Assembly (NCBI GenBank): GCA_934371915.1
Contig: CAKROE010000069.1
Coordinates: forward strand, 1-12,164
DNA: 12,164 bases
Direction of reading: 5' to 3'
DNA from: an uncultured Blautia sp.
GTDB taxonomy: Bacteria > Bacillota > Clostridia > Lachnospirales > Lachnospiraceae
The first letter of the stretch is position 1, and the number at the start of each line of letters is the position of its first letter. Below the pieces are notes generated by a model that had not been told where the DNA came from, did not search any database, and was given only the letters and a program-made list of their open reading frames with translations. Made by a program: the position numbers and the translations under genes. This document shows positions 1 through 7,007 of this stretch, in pieces.

Positions 1-2
1 TA

Positions 3-695
3 CGCAGGCTTCGGCCGCTGGCAAGGCGGGTCAGCGGGCTGCTGCCGTGGTGCGGTCCGCTCTCGCTGCTGGCAGGCTGTGCCGCCATGGCGCTGGAGAG
101 GCTGTCGCTGTGGCAGCTGCTCTTAGAGCTCAGTATGACAGAGCTGCTGGCGGCGCTGGCACTGGCGCTGCCCGGGATCGCCTTGCATGAGCTCGGTCAC
201 ATGATCACTGCCATAGCCGATGGGTGTGCCGTGGACGAGGTCGGGATCTACGTCTGCGGCTGGTCGGTGACCAGCGCCTATGTAAGCATGGATAAGCACC
301 GCAACGACCGGTCAGGGGTGCAGCAGGCGTTGGCAGGGGTACGTGCAGAGAGCCTTTATGCAGGTGTACTGCTGTTTTTGGGCGCAGTATGGAACCGCCC
401 TGTTTTCGTCGCAACGAGTGTGTTCCACTTTTTCTCCATCACGGAGCAACTGCTTCCGCTCGCGCAGCATGACGGCGAAGCGGCACTGTCGGCACGGATC
501 GGGGTGGAGAGTATTGCTGCTCTGGCAAAAGCCACCTTTGCACAGCCTGCCCGCTGGCGGCAGCTGCTGCACCGGGGTGCAGACGGACGGCGGGCGCTGG
601 TGCTGCTGGCGCTGGTGCGCTGGGCCGGGTTCCTTACGATACTGTTGGTTGTGTTGTTTGTCATATTTCAGGTGCTGGTATTGCTGCTGCGCTGA
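3..695 (+). CDS. M50-type zinc metallopeptidase, membrane protein (5' end outside window)
   Basis: The reading frame is open from the first bases of the window, so the true start probably lies upstream; the first ATG in frame is at 87 but has only a weak ribosome binding site. Counting from that ATG, HELGH (residues 34-38) is the HExxH zinc motif and sits at the end of a long hydrophobic segment, as in M50 (site-2-protease-like) peptidases. A later LPLAQHDG stretch resembles the family's second motif, which carries the third zinc ligand (Asp). A further hydrophobic segment closes the C-terminus. The protein should therefore sit in the cytoplasmic membrane and cleave a peptide in or near it. 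M50 proteins of this type occur beside peptide-export and RiPP genes, but nothing in view shows the substrate. Its GC content is about 65%, far above the next genes, so it probably belongs to the host side of a boundary and not to the cassette that follows. Confidence 0.72.
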   Translation, partial: RRLRPLARRVSGLLPWCGPLSLLAGCAAMALERLSLWQLLLELSMTELLAALALALPGIALHELGHMITAIADGCAVDEVGIYVCGWSVTSAYVSMDKHRNDRSGVQQALAGVRAESLYAGVLLFLGAVWNRPVFVATSVFHFFSITEQLLPLAQHDGEAALSARIGVESIAALAKATFAQPARWRQLLHRGADGRRALVLLALVRWAGFLTILLVVLFVIFQVLVLLLR

Positions 696-732
696 GTGCG
701 ACAGGTCAGCATTGATCGTCACACTAGCTTTT
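695..732 (+). terminator. Weak candidate terminator after the M50 gene
   Basis: AGTGCGAC (695-702) pairs with GTCACACT (718-725) with one A-C mismatch, a 15-nt loop, and a short CTTTT run about 2 bases after the stem. It begins at the M50 stop codon, which is where a terminator would be expected. The stem is short and the T run weak, so this is tentative. Confidence 0.25.
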
Positions 733-844
733 CAGTATCGGAAACAAACCAAAATCAAATCTTAGAAAATCTCTCTTTTTCCTAGGACTCATAAGGAATG
801 ATAACGAAATACCACCTTACAGATAAACTCGAAACAATTCCCTC

Positions 845-873
845 TTGACGAATAGTCTTTAAACGTTCATAAT
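845..873 (+). promoter_or_regulatory. Sigma-70-type promoter for the glycan/radical SAM operon
   Basis: TTGACG at 845-850 and CATAAT at 868-873 are separated by exactly 17 bp, each one mismatch from consensus. It lies in AT-rich DNA upstream of the first gene of a nine-gene same-strand run, and predicts transcription starting near 880 with a leader of about 105 nt. No other promoter of comparable quality was seen between the genes downstream. Confidence 0.55.
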
Positions 874-907
874 GAAGTCAAACTTGTGTTTATCTTGTTG
901 ATGCTGC

Positions 908-928
908 ACAAATTTTACTCCAATTTGT
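908..928 (+). promoter_or_regulatory. Leader hairpin upstream of the first operon gene
   Basis: ACAAATT (908-914) and AATTTGT (922-928) form a perfect 7-bp inverted repeat with a 7-nt loop, between the predicted transcription start and the first gene. There is no T run after it, so it is not a simple terminator. It may be an mRNA 5' stability element, an operator or chance. Confidence 0.3.
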
Positions 929-974
929 ATTAGTAATTGATCTGAATACGACATGTCTGATGAAGATTCCATAC

Positions 975-980
975 GAGGTG
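975..980 (+). promoter_or_regulatory. Ribosome binding site fixing a TTG start
   Basis: GAGGTG lies 4 bases before the TTG at 985. The upstream frame is closed by a TGA at 961-963 and contains no ATG or GTG, so TTG is the only start that keeps the GT4 N-terminal strand (NIVIFSLG). Confidence 0.65.
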
Positions 981-984
981 TAAT

Positions 985-2403
985 TTGAATATTGTAATTT
1001 TTTCTCTCGGAGTAGTGTTCAAAGATGCTGTTCAAGGCGGTTCACAGAAAGTTTTAAGAGACCTTTCCAAAGGTTTAGCATCTAAAGGACACAACATCAC
1101 AATAGTCTGTCCTCGAAGAAACGACAATCATGAAATATTTGAATTTTGTCGTGGAGCAGTTGTGAAGCCAATCCTTCCGCTCCGTGAAGCATTCCCTATG
1201 CCATATGCTGTGCCACCTTTTTCACTAGTGGAAACCTATAAACTGGTAAAAAAAGAGCTTACACATGCTGATATTCTTTATTGTCATGATGGCGGTCTTC
1301 TTATCAATTCCTTGAAAAAAGATATTCCCACTGTTATTTCTCTTCGGGACTTTTGTTATCAAGAAACTCTCTTAGGGGCGATGAATTTTCAAGAACAGGC
1401 AATTGTGGTTAACTCCATGCACACTTTTCTTTGTCTACAAGATTCCTTCATGCAGATAAACCCCTCTTTAAAGAATAAATTAAAAATTATTTATAATGGA
1501 TATGATTCCAACGTCTTTCAACGGAAAATCGTCTCTAAACAGTTTTGTAAGAAATATAATCTCCCCACGAAAAACGACGAATTGATTATTGGATTTCCTC
1601 ATCGGCCAGAGATGTCAAAGGGATTTTATAATGCACTACAGGTTCTGAAGCGCTTGACAAAATTCTGGGGCAACCGTGTAAAATTACTCATTCCAACGTA
1701 TATGGATTGCGGACTATCTAGTCGTACAGATGATACATACCAGCAAATTAAAGACACAATCGAAAGCTTACAATTACAGGGGAATACGATTTATCATAAT
1801 TGGGTCTGCCATGAAGAAATGCCAGAATATTATTCTTACTGTGATGTTATTTTATGTATTGGAAATTTTGTAGAATCTTTTTCTAACGTATCTGTGGAAT
1901 CCTTACTCTGTGGAACCCCTGTGGTCTGTTCTAATACATCCACCTATCGCACTATGCCAATTCATGAATTTCTGTATGTTGTTCCCTATGGTGCAATTAA
2001 TGAGACTGCTGATGCTGTTCATGAAATTCTAAGCGGACATGGTCGCAAGTCTCTTGAAGAAGCTAGAGCATTTATTATAAACAATCTTACGATTCAAAAG
2101 ATGGTAGACAGCTATGAACAAGTATTTCTTCAAGCGTTAAGTTTCAAAAATTGCACAGAATCCCATAGTGAATGTCCTACAGGTTCCATAAAAGAAGTAC
2201 ACTATAAACTTGCCGCTTGGTGCGAAGTAATTAATGGAAAAATCTATAATGATTACGATGGCACATTTTGCGAAACGCCACTAGCCAGTGCTTTTTCAAT
2301 ATCGCCCCAGACATATACAAAGCAAGAACTTCTTCTTACAGGAATTAGCGAAGATACAATCGAACATGCTATCTCAAACCATCTTCTCATTGCGCATTGG
2401 TAA
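985..2403 (+). CDS. GT4-family glycosyltransferase with extra C-terminal domain
   Basis: Retaining GT-B glycosyltransferase of the GT4 (Glycos_transf_1) type, expected to move a sugar from a nucleotide sugar to an acceptor at the cytoplasmic side. The N-terminus is a Rossmann strand followed by a GGSQ acceptor-side loop (residues 18-21). The donor half has the RPEMSKG phosphate-binding loop (207-213) and the ESFSNVSVE motif (E297 and E305), an exact EX7E signature, followed by CGTPVV. The glycosyltransferase fold should end near residue 385. Residues about 400-472 are an added module (VHYKLAAWCEV, NDYDGTFCE, then a helical TKQELLLTGISEDTIEHAI segment) that looks like a small winged-helix or PqqD-like binding domain; this is inference from its pattern, not a firm match. 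First gene of the operon, with a TTG start; the next gene begins 7 bp after its stop. Low GC content (about 30-35%). Confidence 0.85.
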   Translation: MNIVIFSLGVVFKDAVQGGSQKVLRDLSKGLASKGHNITIVCPRRNDNHEIFEFCRGAVVKPILPLREAFPMPYAVPPFSLVETYKLVKKELTHADILYCHDGGLLINSLKKDIPTVISLRDFCYQETLLGAMNFQEQAIVVNSMHTFLCLQDSFMQINPSLKNKLKIIYNGYDSNVFQRKIVSKQFCKKYNLPTKNDELIIGFPHRPEMSKGFYNALQVLKRLTKFWGNRVKLLIPTYMDCGLSSRTDDTYQQIKDTIESLQLQGNTIYHNWVCHEEMPEYYSYCDVILCIGNFVESFSNVSVESLLCGTPVVCSNTSTYRTMPIHEFLYVVPYGAINETADAVHEILSGHGRKSLEEARAFIINNLTIQKMVDSYEQVFLQALSFKNCTESHSECPTGSIKEVHYKLAAWCEVINGKIYNDYDGTFCETPLASAFSISPQTYTKQELLLTGISEDTIEHAISNHLLIAHW

Positions 2404-2410
2404 ACTGGTT

Positions 2411-3502
2411 ATGAAAATACTATATTGTTCATACTCTCAAATTCCATCTCATTTCGCTAACTCTATTGCTGTTATGAAGCAATGTGACTCGTTGAACTCG
2501 TTAACGGAGTTGCGTTCTATTTTAATAAATGGTTGCAATGCTAACGGAGATAATGTGTTTTCGTTATACGGCGTAAAACCGTTTCCGTTAATTTTACTTC
2601 CTAAATGGGTACTTCGTCATAATGAATTCTGGCTAAAAGTCTTTGTTCTTGTTTATGCATGGATTTATCGACCAGATGTTGTATATTCTAGAGATATACT
2701 TCTAAATGACTGGTTATGCCGCTTTCATATCAACAATATTTGTGAAATCCATCAACTTGACCAAGAAAATTATAATTTTAGCCTTATCTATAAAAAAATT
2801 CTTCGTCGTATTATGGAAAAAAGAGAATTGCAAGCAATTGTTTGCATCTCAAAGAGTCTGGCTGAAGAATGCCTGGAATTCGGTGTTCCAAAGAAAAAGT
2901 TGGCAGTGTTACACAGTGGCATTGATCTAGTCGAATGCGCTAACATTGAACCTGCTAAAATACCTGATTTTTTTCAGCCTCATCCATTGGCTGCGTATGT
3001 CGGAAGTTTGCAAAAAGGCAAAGGGATTGAACTGATTTTGCAAATGGCAGAATTAGCACCGGATATAAATTTTCTTATCGTCGGTGGTTCTCAGGGTCAG
3101 ATTTCCGAGAGTAAAAACCTAAAGCATATTCCTCAACTTTCTCATAAAAAAGCTCTTTCTTATATGAAAGCTGCAGATTTTTTACTACTGCCATTAACTG
3201 AACAGAGTTATAAATTCCATTCTCCTTTAAAATTATTTGAATACATGGCGATGGGAAAAACTGTGATTGCATCTGATAATGTCGATATCCGAGAAATCAT
3301 TACTCCTCTTGAAACCGGCATGCTTGCTGATTCCACACAGCCAGAAGACTTTATAAAAAAAATAAAGCTAGTATACGAAAATCCACAGTTGAAAAAAACT
3401 TTAGAAGAAAACTCAAAGCGCCAAGTTACTCAGTTTACTTGGAAAATTCGATCTCAAAAAATTATTGCATTAGTAAGAGGTATAAAATATGGAAAAAAAT
3501 AA
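2411..3502 (+). CDS. GT4-family glycosyltransferase
   Basis: A 363-residue GT-B enzyme of family GT4. The start chosen is the ATG at 2411, giving MKILYCSYSQIPSH, the expected first Rossmann strand. The frame is open further upstream to an ATG at 2288, but that lies inside the previous gene and adds a segment unlike the family. Visible landmarks are CISKSL (145-150), HSGID (168-172) at the inter-domain joint, YVGSLQKGKG (196-205) for phosphate binding, and SPLKLFEYMAMGKTVIAS (271-288), the GT4 donor-site motif in the KLFEYMA form typical of surface polysaccharide glycosyltransferases. It lacks an obvious membrane segment. It overlaps the next gene by 14 bp, so translation is probably coupled. 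Donor and acceptor cannot be read from the sequence. Confidence 0.87.
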   Translation: MKILYCSYSQIPSHFANSIAVMKQCDSLNSLTELRSILINGCNANGDNVFSLYGVKPFPLILLPKWVLRHNEFWLKVFVLVYAWIYRPDVVYSRDILLNDWLCRFHINNICEIHQLDQENYNFSLIYKKILRRIMEKRELQAIVCISKSLAEECLEFGVPKKKLAVLHSGIDLVECANIEPAKIPDFFQPHPLAAYVGSLQKGKGIELILQMAELAPDINFLIVGGSQGQISESKNLKHIPQLSHKKALSYMKAADFLLLPLTEQSYKFHSPLKLFEYMAMGKTVIASDNVDIREIITPLETGMLADSTQPEDFIKKIKLVYENPQLKKTLEENSKRQVTQFTWKIRSQKIIALVRGIKYGKK

Positions 3503-4253
3503 GATTGGTATTGTTGGCCTAGGACATGTCGGTTCTATTATGAAGGAATTGTTCAAAGATGCAATTGTTTATGACGAAATTAAAAAAATTGGAAACCGCA
3601 ATGAAATTAATCATTGTCAAATTGCATTTGTTTGTGTTCCGACACCTCAAGCAGAAGATGGTCGCTGCGATACTTCTATTGTAGAATATGTATTAAATTG
3701 GCTTGATAGTGAGGTTATCGTAATACGCTCTACTGTACCTGTAGGTTTTACAGATAAATATCGTAGCGAAATGGGGAAACGAATTGTGTTTCAGCCGGAA
3801 TATTATGGTGAAACTTATGCACACCCATTTGCAAACCCCAGAAATCGAAATTGGGTTACTTTAGGAGGTTCTGATGAAGACACAGAGGTTGTAGCCCAAT
3901 TGTACGAAGAAGTGTTTACATCGGAAATATTTATTCATCAAGTCGATGCAAAAACAGCTGAATTAGCTAAATATATGGAAAATTCTTTTCTTGCTACAAA
4001 AGTAACTTTCTGTAACCAATTTTATGACATTGCAAAGGCGTTTGGAATAAATTACCACAAATTACGCGAAACGTGGCTGTTAGATCCGCGTATTGGTCGA
4101 AGCCATACTTTCGTTTATGAAGATAACCGTGGTTATGGCGGCTCTTGTTTACCAAAGGATCTTTCTAGTATAATTTACCAAGCCCAGGAGGCTAATATTG
4201 ACATCACTCTTTTAAAGGCTGTGCAAGAAACAAATACAAAGTATCATGAGTAA
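3489..4253 (+). CDS. Short nucleotide-sugar dehydrogenase (UDP-glucose/GDP-mannose dehydrogenase family)
   Basis: NAD-dependent enzyme of the family that oxidises C6 of a UDP- or GDP-hexose to a uronic acid. GLGHVG (G10, G12, G15) is the NAD-binding turn; CVPTP (49-53) and STVPVGFT (81-88) are family blocks; QPEYYGE (102-108) replaces the usual NPEF stretch. K161 and N165 in the central helix match the conserved K-x3-N pair, and GGSCLPKD (217-224) carries the catalytic cysteine C220. At 254 residues it ends soon after this cysteine, where a usual enzyme of about 390-450 residues continues with a C-terminal nucleotide-binding domain. The coding end is clean and overlaps the next gene by 8 bp, so it is probably a natural short form, not a break. 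A ribosome binding site (AGAGG, 3476-3480) precedes the start. Likely supplies a glycosyltransferase in the operon with a uronic acid donor. Confidence 0.85.
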   Translation: MEKNKIGIVGLGHVGSIMKELFKDAIVYDEIKKIGNRNEINHCQIAFVCVPTPQAEDGRCDTSIVEYVLNWLDSEVIVIRSTVPVGFTDKYRSEMGKRIVFQPEYYGETYAHPFANPRNRNWVTLGGSDEDTEVVAQLYEEVFTSEIFIHQVDAKTAELAKYMENSFLATKVTFCNQFYDIAKAFGINYHKLRETWLLDPRIGRSHTFVYEDNRGYGGSCLPKDLSSIIYQAQEANIDITLLKAVQETNTKYHE

Positions 4254-4710
4254 AATAGGATATTACTACAGATTAACCATTGGACGGATATTTCAATTTT
4301 TCCATCAAAAACAATTTCCGGGCCAAAGCACATTTTATAGCATCCCTCGCATCAATCGGCCTGATCGATTAATTTGTGGGGAAGGATTAAAAGTCAACGG
4401 AAATGTATTTATTAATGCAGATGGCGGTGTCAAAATAGGCAATCGCGTCACACTTTCTTATGGTGCTACGATTTTAGCTGCGTCTTACGATAAAGAAGCT
4501 TTTTTTCGAGGGGAAAGGTGTCACAAAAATTATGGAATCGAAATTGGAAATGATGTATGGATTGGTGCAAATGTGACAATTTTAGATGGTGTCCATATTT
4601 GTGATCATGTAATTATCGGCGCCGGTGCGGTTGTTACAAATGATATTTCCATTCCATACTCTATTTATGCAGGTGTTCCGGCCAAACAAATAAAAAAGCA
4701 AAAAATATGA
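4246..4710 (+). CDS. Left-handed beta-helix acyltransferase (hexapeptide repeat family)
   Basis: A 154-residue protein of the CysE/LacA/WbbJ-like hexapeptide acyltransferase group, expected to use acetyl-CoA or another acyl-CoA to O-acylate a sugar. Hexapeptide turns appear from about residue 45 ([23 protein letters not shown]) and again at 98-135 ([25 protein letters not shown]). The closing [11 protein letters not shown] is the standard end of the family. At the loop where the catalytic histidine usually sits, the sequence reads [10 protein letters not shown] (78-87), so the expected His is replaced by Tyr; H93 in the same insertion could serve instead. A His/Arg-rich N-terminal helix of about 25 residues precedes the repeats. 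No strong ribosome binding site is seen; the start overlaps the previous stop by 8 bp and its own TGA overlaps the next ATG (ATGA at 4707-4710), so translation is probably coupled. Confidence 0.85.
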   Translation: MSKIGYYYRLTIGRIFQFFHQKQFPGQSTFYSIPRINRPDRLICGEGLKVNGNVFINADGGVKIGNRVTLSYGATILAASYDKEAFFRGERCHKNYGIEIGNDVWIGANVTILDGVHICDHVIIGAGAVVTNDISIPYSIYAGVPAKQIKKQKI

Positions 4711-5366
4711 ATGATCTCAATCACTACTTTATTGGTAGAAAATTAACCCGACATAAACTTGCAAATTTTTTGCAACATTATCAAACTGATGGCTACACTT
4801 TAGACATCGGTTGTGGTGAACAATTTTATAAAAACTTGTTTCCAAATTCAATCTGTGTAGACATCGATAAAGATAAAAATCCAGATATTGTTGCAGATAT
4901 TCATCAAATGGATATCTTTGAAGACAATACATTCGACTGCATTCTATGTTCTGAAGTTCTCGAGCATTGCTATGCCCCATGGAAAGCAGCAAACGAAATG
5001 TATCGTGTGTTAAAGCCGGGCGGAATTTTGTTGCTTAGTACACGTTTTGTTTATCCTCTCCACGATACGCCACATGATTATTATCGTTTCACCAGATATG
5101 GACTGGAAACACTTTTTAGTAATTATCGTATTTTGGAATTACAAGAGGAAGCAACCACCGAAGAGACTCTAGGAATTCTTTATCAACGTTTAGCTTTTCA
5201 AACCGAGACATCTACTCCGTTATTACGACTGTGGTGGTTCTTCTTGGCAGAAATTCACAAGAAAAAACATCTAAAGCTACTCCAATATGGAAACCTTCGT
5301 CATACAGGAAAATTAGATAATATCCTTGTTTCCGGATATTATTTGGCACTACAAAAGCCTGAATAA
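4707..5366 (+). CDS. Class I SAM-dependent methyltransferase (Methyltransf_11 type)
   Basis: A 219-residue Rossmann-fold methyltransferase. LDIGCG (32-37) is motif I for S-adenosylmethionine; VDIDKDK (51-57) gives the acidic residue that binds the ribose; [12 protein letters not shown] (76-87) and [14 protein letters not shown] (101-114) are the post-motif blocks typical of the Methyltransf_11 group. The segment [20 protein letters not shown] (118-137) is commonly seen in methyltransferases from polysaccharide and natural product clusters, where O-methylation of a sugar is the usual job; the actual target here is inferred from context only. It starts in an ATGA overlap with the acyltransferase stop. 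A 27-bp gap with a new ribosome binding site follows before the next gene. Confidence 0.85.
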   Translation: MNDLNHYFIGRKLTRHKLANFLQHYQTDGYTLDIGCGEQFYKNLFPNSICVDIDKDKNPDIVADIHQMDIFEDNTFDCILCSEVLEHCYAPWKAANEMYRVLKPGGILLLSTRFVYPLHDTPHDYYRFTRYGLETLFSNYRILELQEEATTEETLGILYQRLAFQTETSTPLLRLWWFFLAEIHKKKHLKLLQYGNLRHTGKLDNILVSGYYLALQKPE

Positions 5367-5393
5367 ACCAAAGAATTCGGAAGGAAGCATATC

Positions 5394-6995
5394 ATGACAT
5401 ATGAAAAATTGGATGTTCTTTTGGAAACAGTAAACTATTGCAATCTATTTTGTCCGGCTTGTCCGTGGCATAGCACAATGACACGAGAAAAACGCCTTTT
5501 ACAGCCTGACGAATTTTCAAAAATATTCAAACATATTTCTTCTTATACAAAAAGTATTTGTTTTTATGTAATGGGAGAACCTTTGCTAAATAATCATATT
5601 TTTGAATATATTCAAATTGCCCACCGTGCGGGAATTCATACAGGCTTTTCAACTAACGGAATGTTGCTTGAAGAACATATCGATGATATTTTTTCTTCTG
5701 GATTAGATTATATTCAGATTGCTTTAGATGGCTTGAACCCAAAAGACCATGAATCTTACCGTGTAGGCTCAGATTTTTTTAAGATTGTATCAAACATACA
5801 GCTATTAGTCAGGGAAAAACAAAAAAGAAATAGTTCGCTTCCTGAAATTCAAATTCAAACTTTAATCAGCAAGCAAAACGAATATCAGCTTACAGAATTT
5901 CAAACTTTTGCAGATAAATTGGGAGTTGGATTTTCTGCAAAAAGAATGATGTTTGGAAAAACTGCAGATATAATCAGCAAAAATCGAGCTATCTTTGAAC
6001 CAACACAGAAATCTTATCAACGATTAGACAACCCAGACATGCTATACTATAAAGATTTAAAAGCATGCCCTCAATCCAAGTATATAACAGTTCTTTGTAA
6101 CGGTGATGTGGTTCCATGTTGTTATGATTATGATGGCAAAGTCATTCTAGGAAACCTTATATCCCAGACATGGCCAGAAATCCTGCATGGAGATGCAAAA
6201 AAGATGTTTGAACTCCAACGTCTCTCTGATACATCAACACTTTGTGCATCTTGCGACATGGCAATGAAAAAAGAGCAATTGCCGTCAGCCGTTTTATTTG
6301 ATTATGGCCGGACATTGGTTATTATGCCCGATATTGATATTCGAAGAGGCATCGCTTATTTATTAGCTTCCGTTGGCGTGAATCTCGACCAAGAGAAGGT
6401 TGAATTGTATTTTATAGAACGAGAAAAATTCGTTGCCAAAATGTGTCCAGATAAAAAGAGAAGAATGGTTTATCCCGAGGTTCTCACAATGAAATATTTA
6501 TTTGAGAAATTTCATATTGAAACTTCGAAAGATTATAATGAGTTAGAGCAAATTTTCTCTGAGGGTTGTTCTCTCGGAAAGCCAACAGAAGGTAGTACTG
6601 AATTACTAAAATTACTGGAAGTACTTGGAATCGCAACAGGCGTTGTTACAAATAATCGCTACTCTCAAGAAACCATTCGTTGGAAACTAAAAAAACTTTT
6701 CCCGGAGCATAACTTCGATATTATTTTGTCCTCTGCTGAAGTTGGTTGCCATAAACCAGATAGTAGAATATTTGAACAGGCCTTGCAGACTTTGCAAATT
6801 GAAGCTCATAAAGTTTGGTTTGTTGGTGATAGTTTAGAGGATGATATAAAAGGTGCTTATCAAATAGGAATGGAGCCATTTTGGTATGTAAAGCACGCAA
6901 AAGTAGACGAATCTAAAATTAACCGTCGTGTAGATTGCCGTATCATAAGGGAATGGAAAGATCTAAATAATATTTTGCTTGATCTTGCAAAATAA
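5394..6995 (+). CDS. Radical SAM/SPASM enzyme fused to a HAD-superfamily domain
   Basis: Two enzymes in one 533-residue chain. Residues 1-290 are a radical SAM domain: C16-x3-C20-x2-C23 binds the catalytic 4Fe-4S cluster, GEP (61-63) is the SAM-binding turn, and a SPASM/twitch-like region with C225, C235, C242, C243, C284 and C287 should hold auxiliary cluster(s). Residues about 298-533 are HAD-like: VLFDYGRTLV (300-309) is motif I, VVTNN (417-421) motif II, K454 in CHKPDSRIF motif III, and VGDSLEDD (477-484) motif IV. Motif I has the nucleophile D303 but Gly at +2 (G305) where phosphatases have Asp, so classical phosphatase chemistry is uncertain. The reading frame runs through the junction without a stop or internal ribosome binding site, so this is a true fusion. 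A good ribosome binding site (AAGGAAG, 5381-5387) precedes the ATG. Substrate unknown; a sugar phosphate or linked intermediate is plausible. Confidence 0.88.
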   Translation: MTYEKLDVLLETVNYCNLFCPACPWHSTMTREKRLLQPDEFSKIFKHISSYTKSICFYVMGEPLLNNHIFEYIQIAHRAGIHTGFSTNGMLLEEHIDDIFSSGLDYIQIALDGLNPKDHESYRVGSDFFKIVSNIQLLVREKQKRNSSLPEIQIQTLISKQNEYQLTEFQTFADKLGVGFSAKRMMFGKTADIISKNRAIFEPTQKSYQRLDNPDMLYYKDLKACPQSKYITVLCNGDVVPCCYDYDGKVILGNLISQTWPEILHGDAKKMFELQRLSDTSTLCASCDMAMKKEQLPSAVLFDYGRTLVIMPDIDIRRGIAYLLASVGVNLDQEKVELYFIEREKFVAKMCPDKKRRMVYPEVLTMKYLFEKFHIETSKDYNELEQIFSEGCSLGKPTEGSTELLKLLEVLGIATGVVTNNRYSQETIRWKLKKLFPEHNFDIILSSAEVGCHKPDSRIFEQALQTLQIEAHKVWFVGDSLEDDIKGAYQIGMEPFWYVKHAKVDESKINRRVDCRIIREWKDLNNILLDLAK

Positions 6996-7007
6996 GGTGA
7001 AACAAAG

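Noticed and set aside
205..765. Several overlapping frames on both strands within the M50 gene
   Set aside because: Shadows of a GC-rich gene; low-complexity, Cys/Arg/Ser-rich translations and no ribosome binding sites.
798..988. Small peptide genes (9-16 codons) in the leader, possible RiPP precursor
   Set aside because: None has a proper ribosome binding site or a leader/core peptide pattern; the ATG at 798 has its AAGGA too close to the start.
2288..2410. ATG at 2288 as start of the second glycosyltransferase
   Set aside because: It lies within the preceding gene and adds residues unlike the family; the ATG at 2411 begins the expected first strand.
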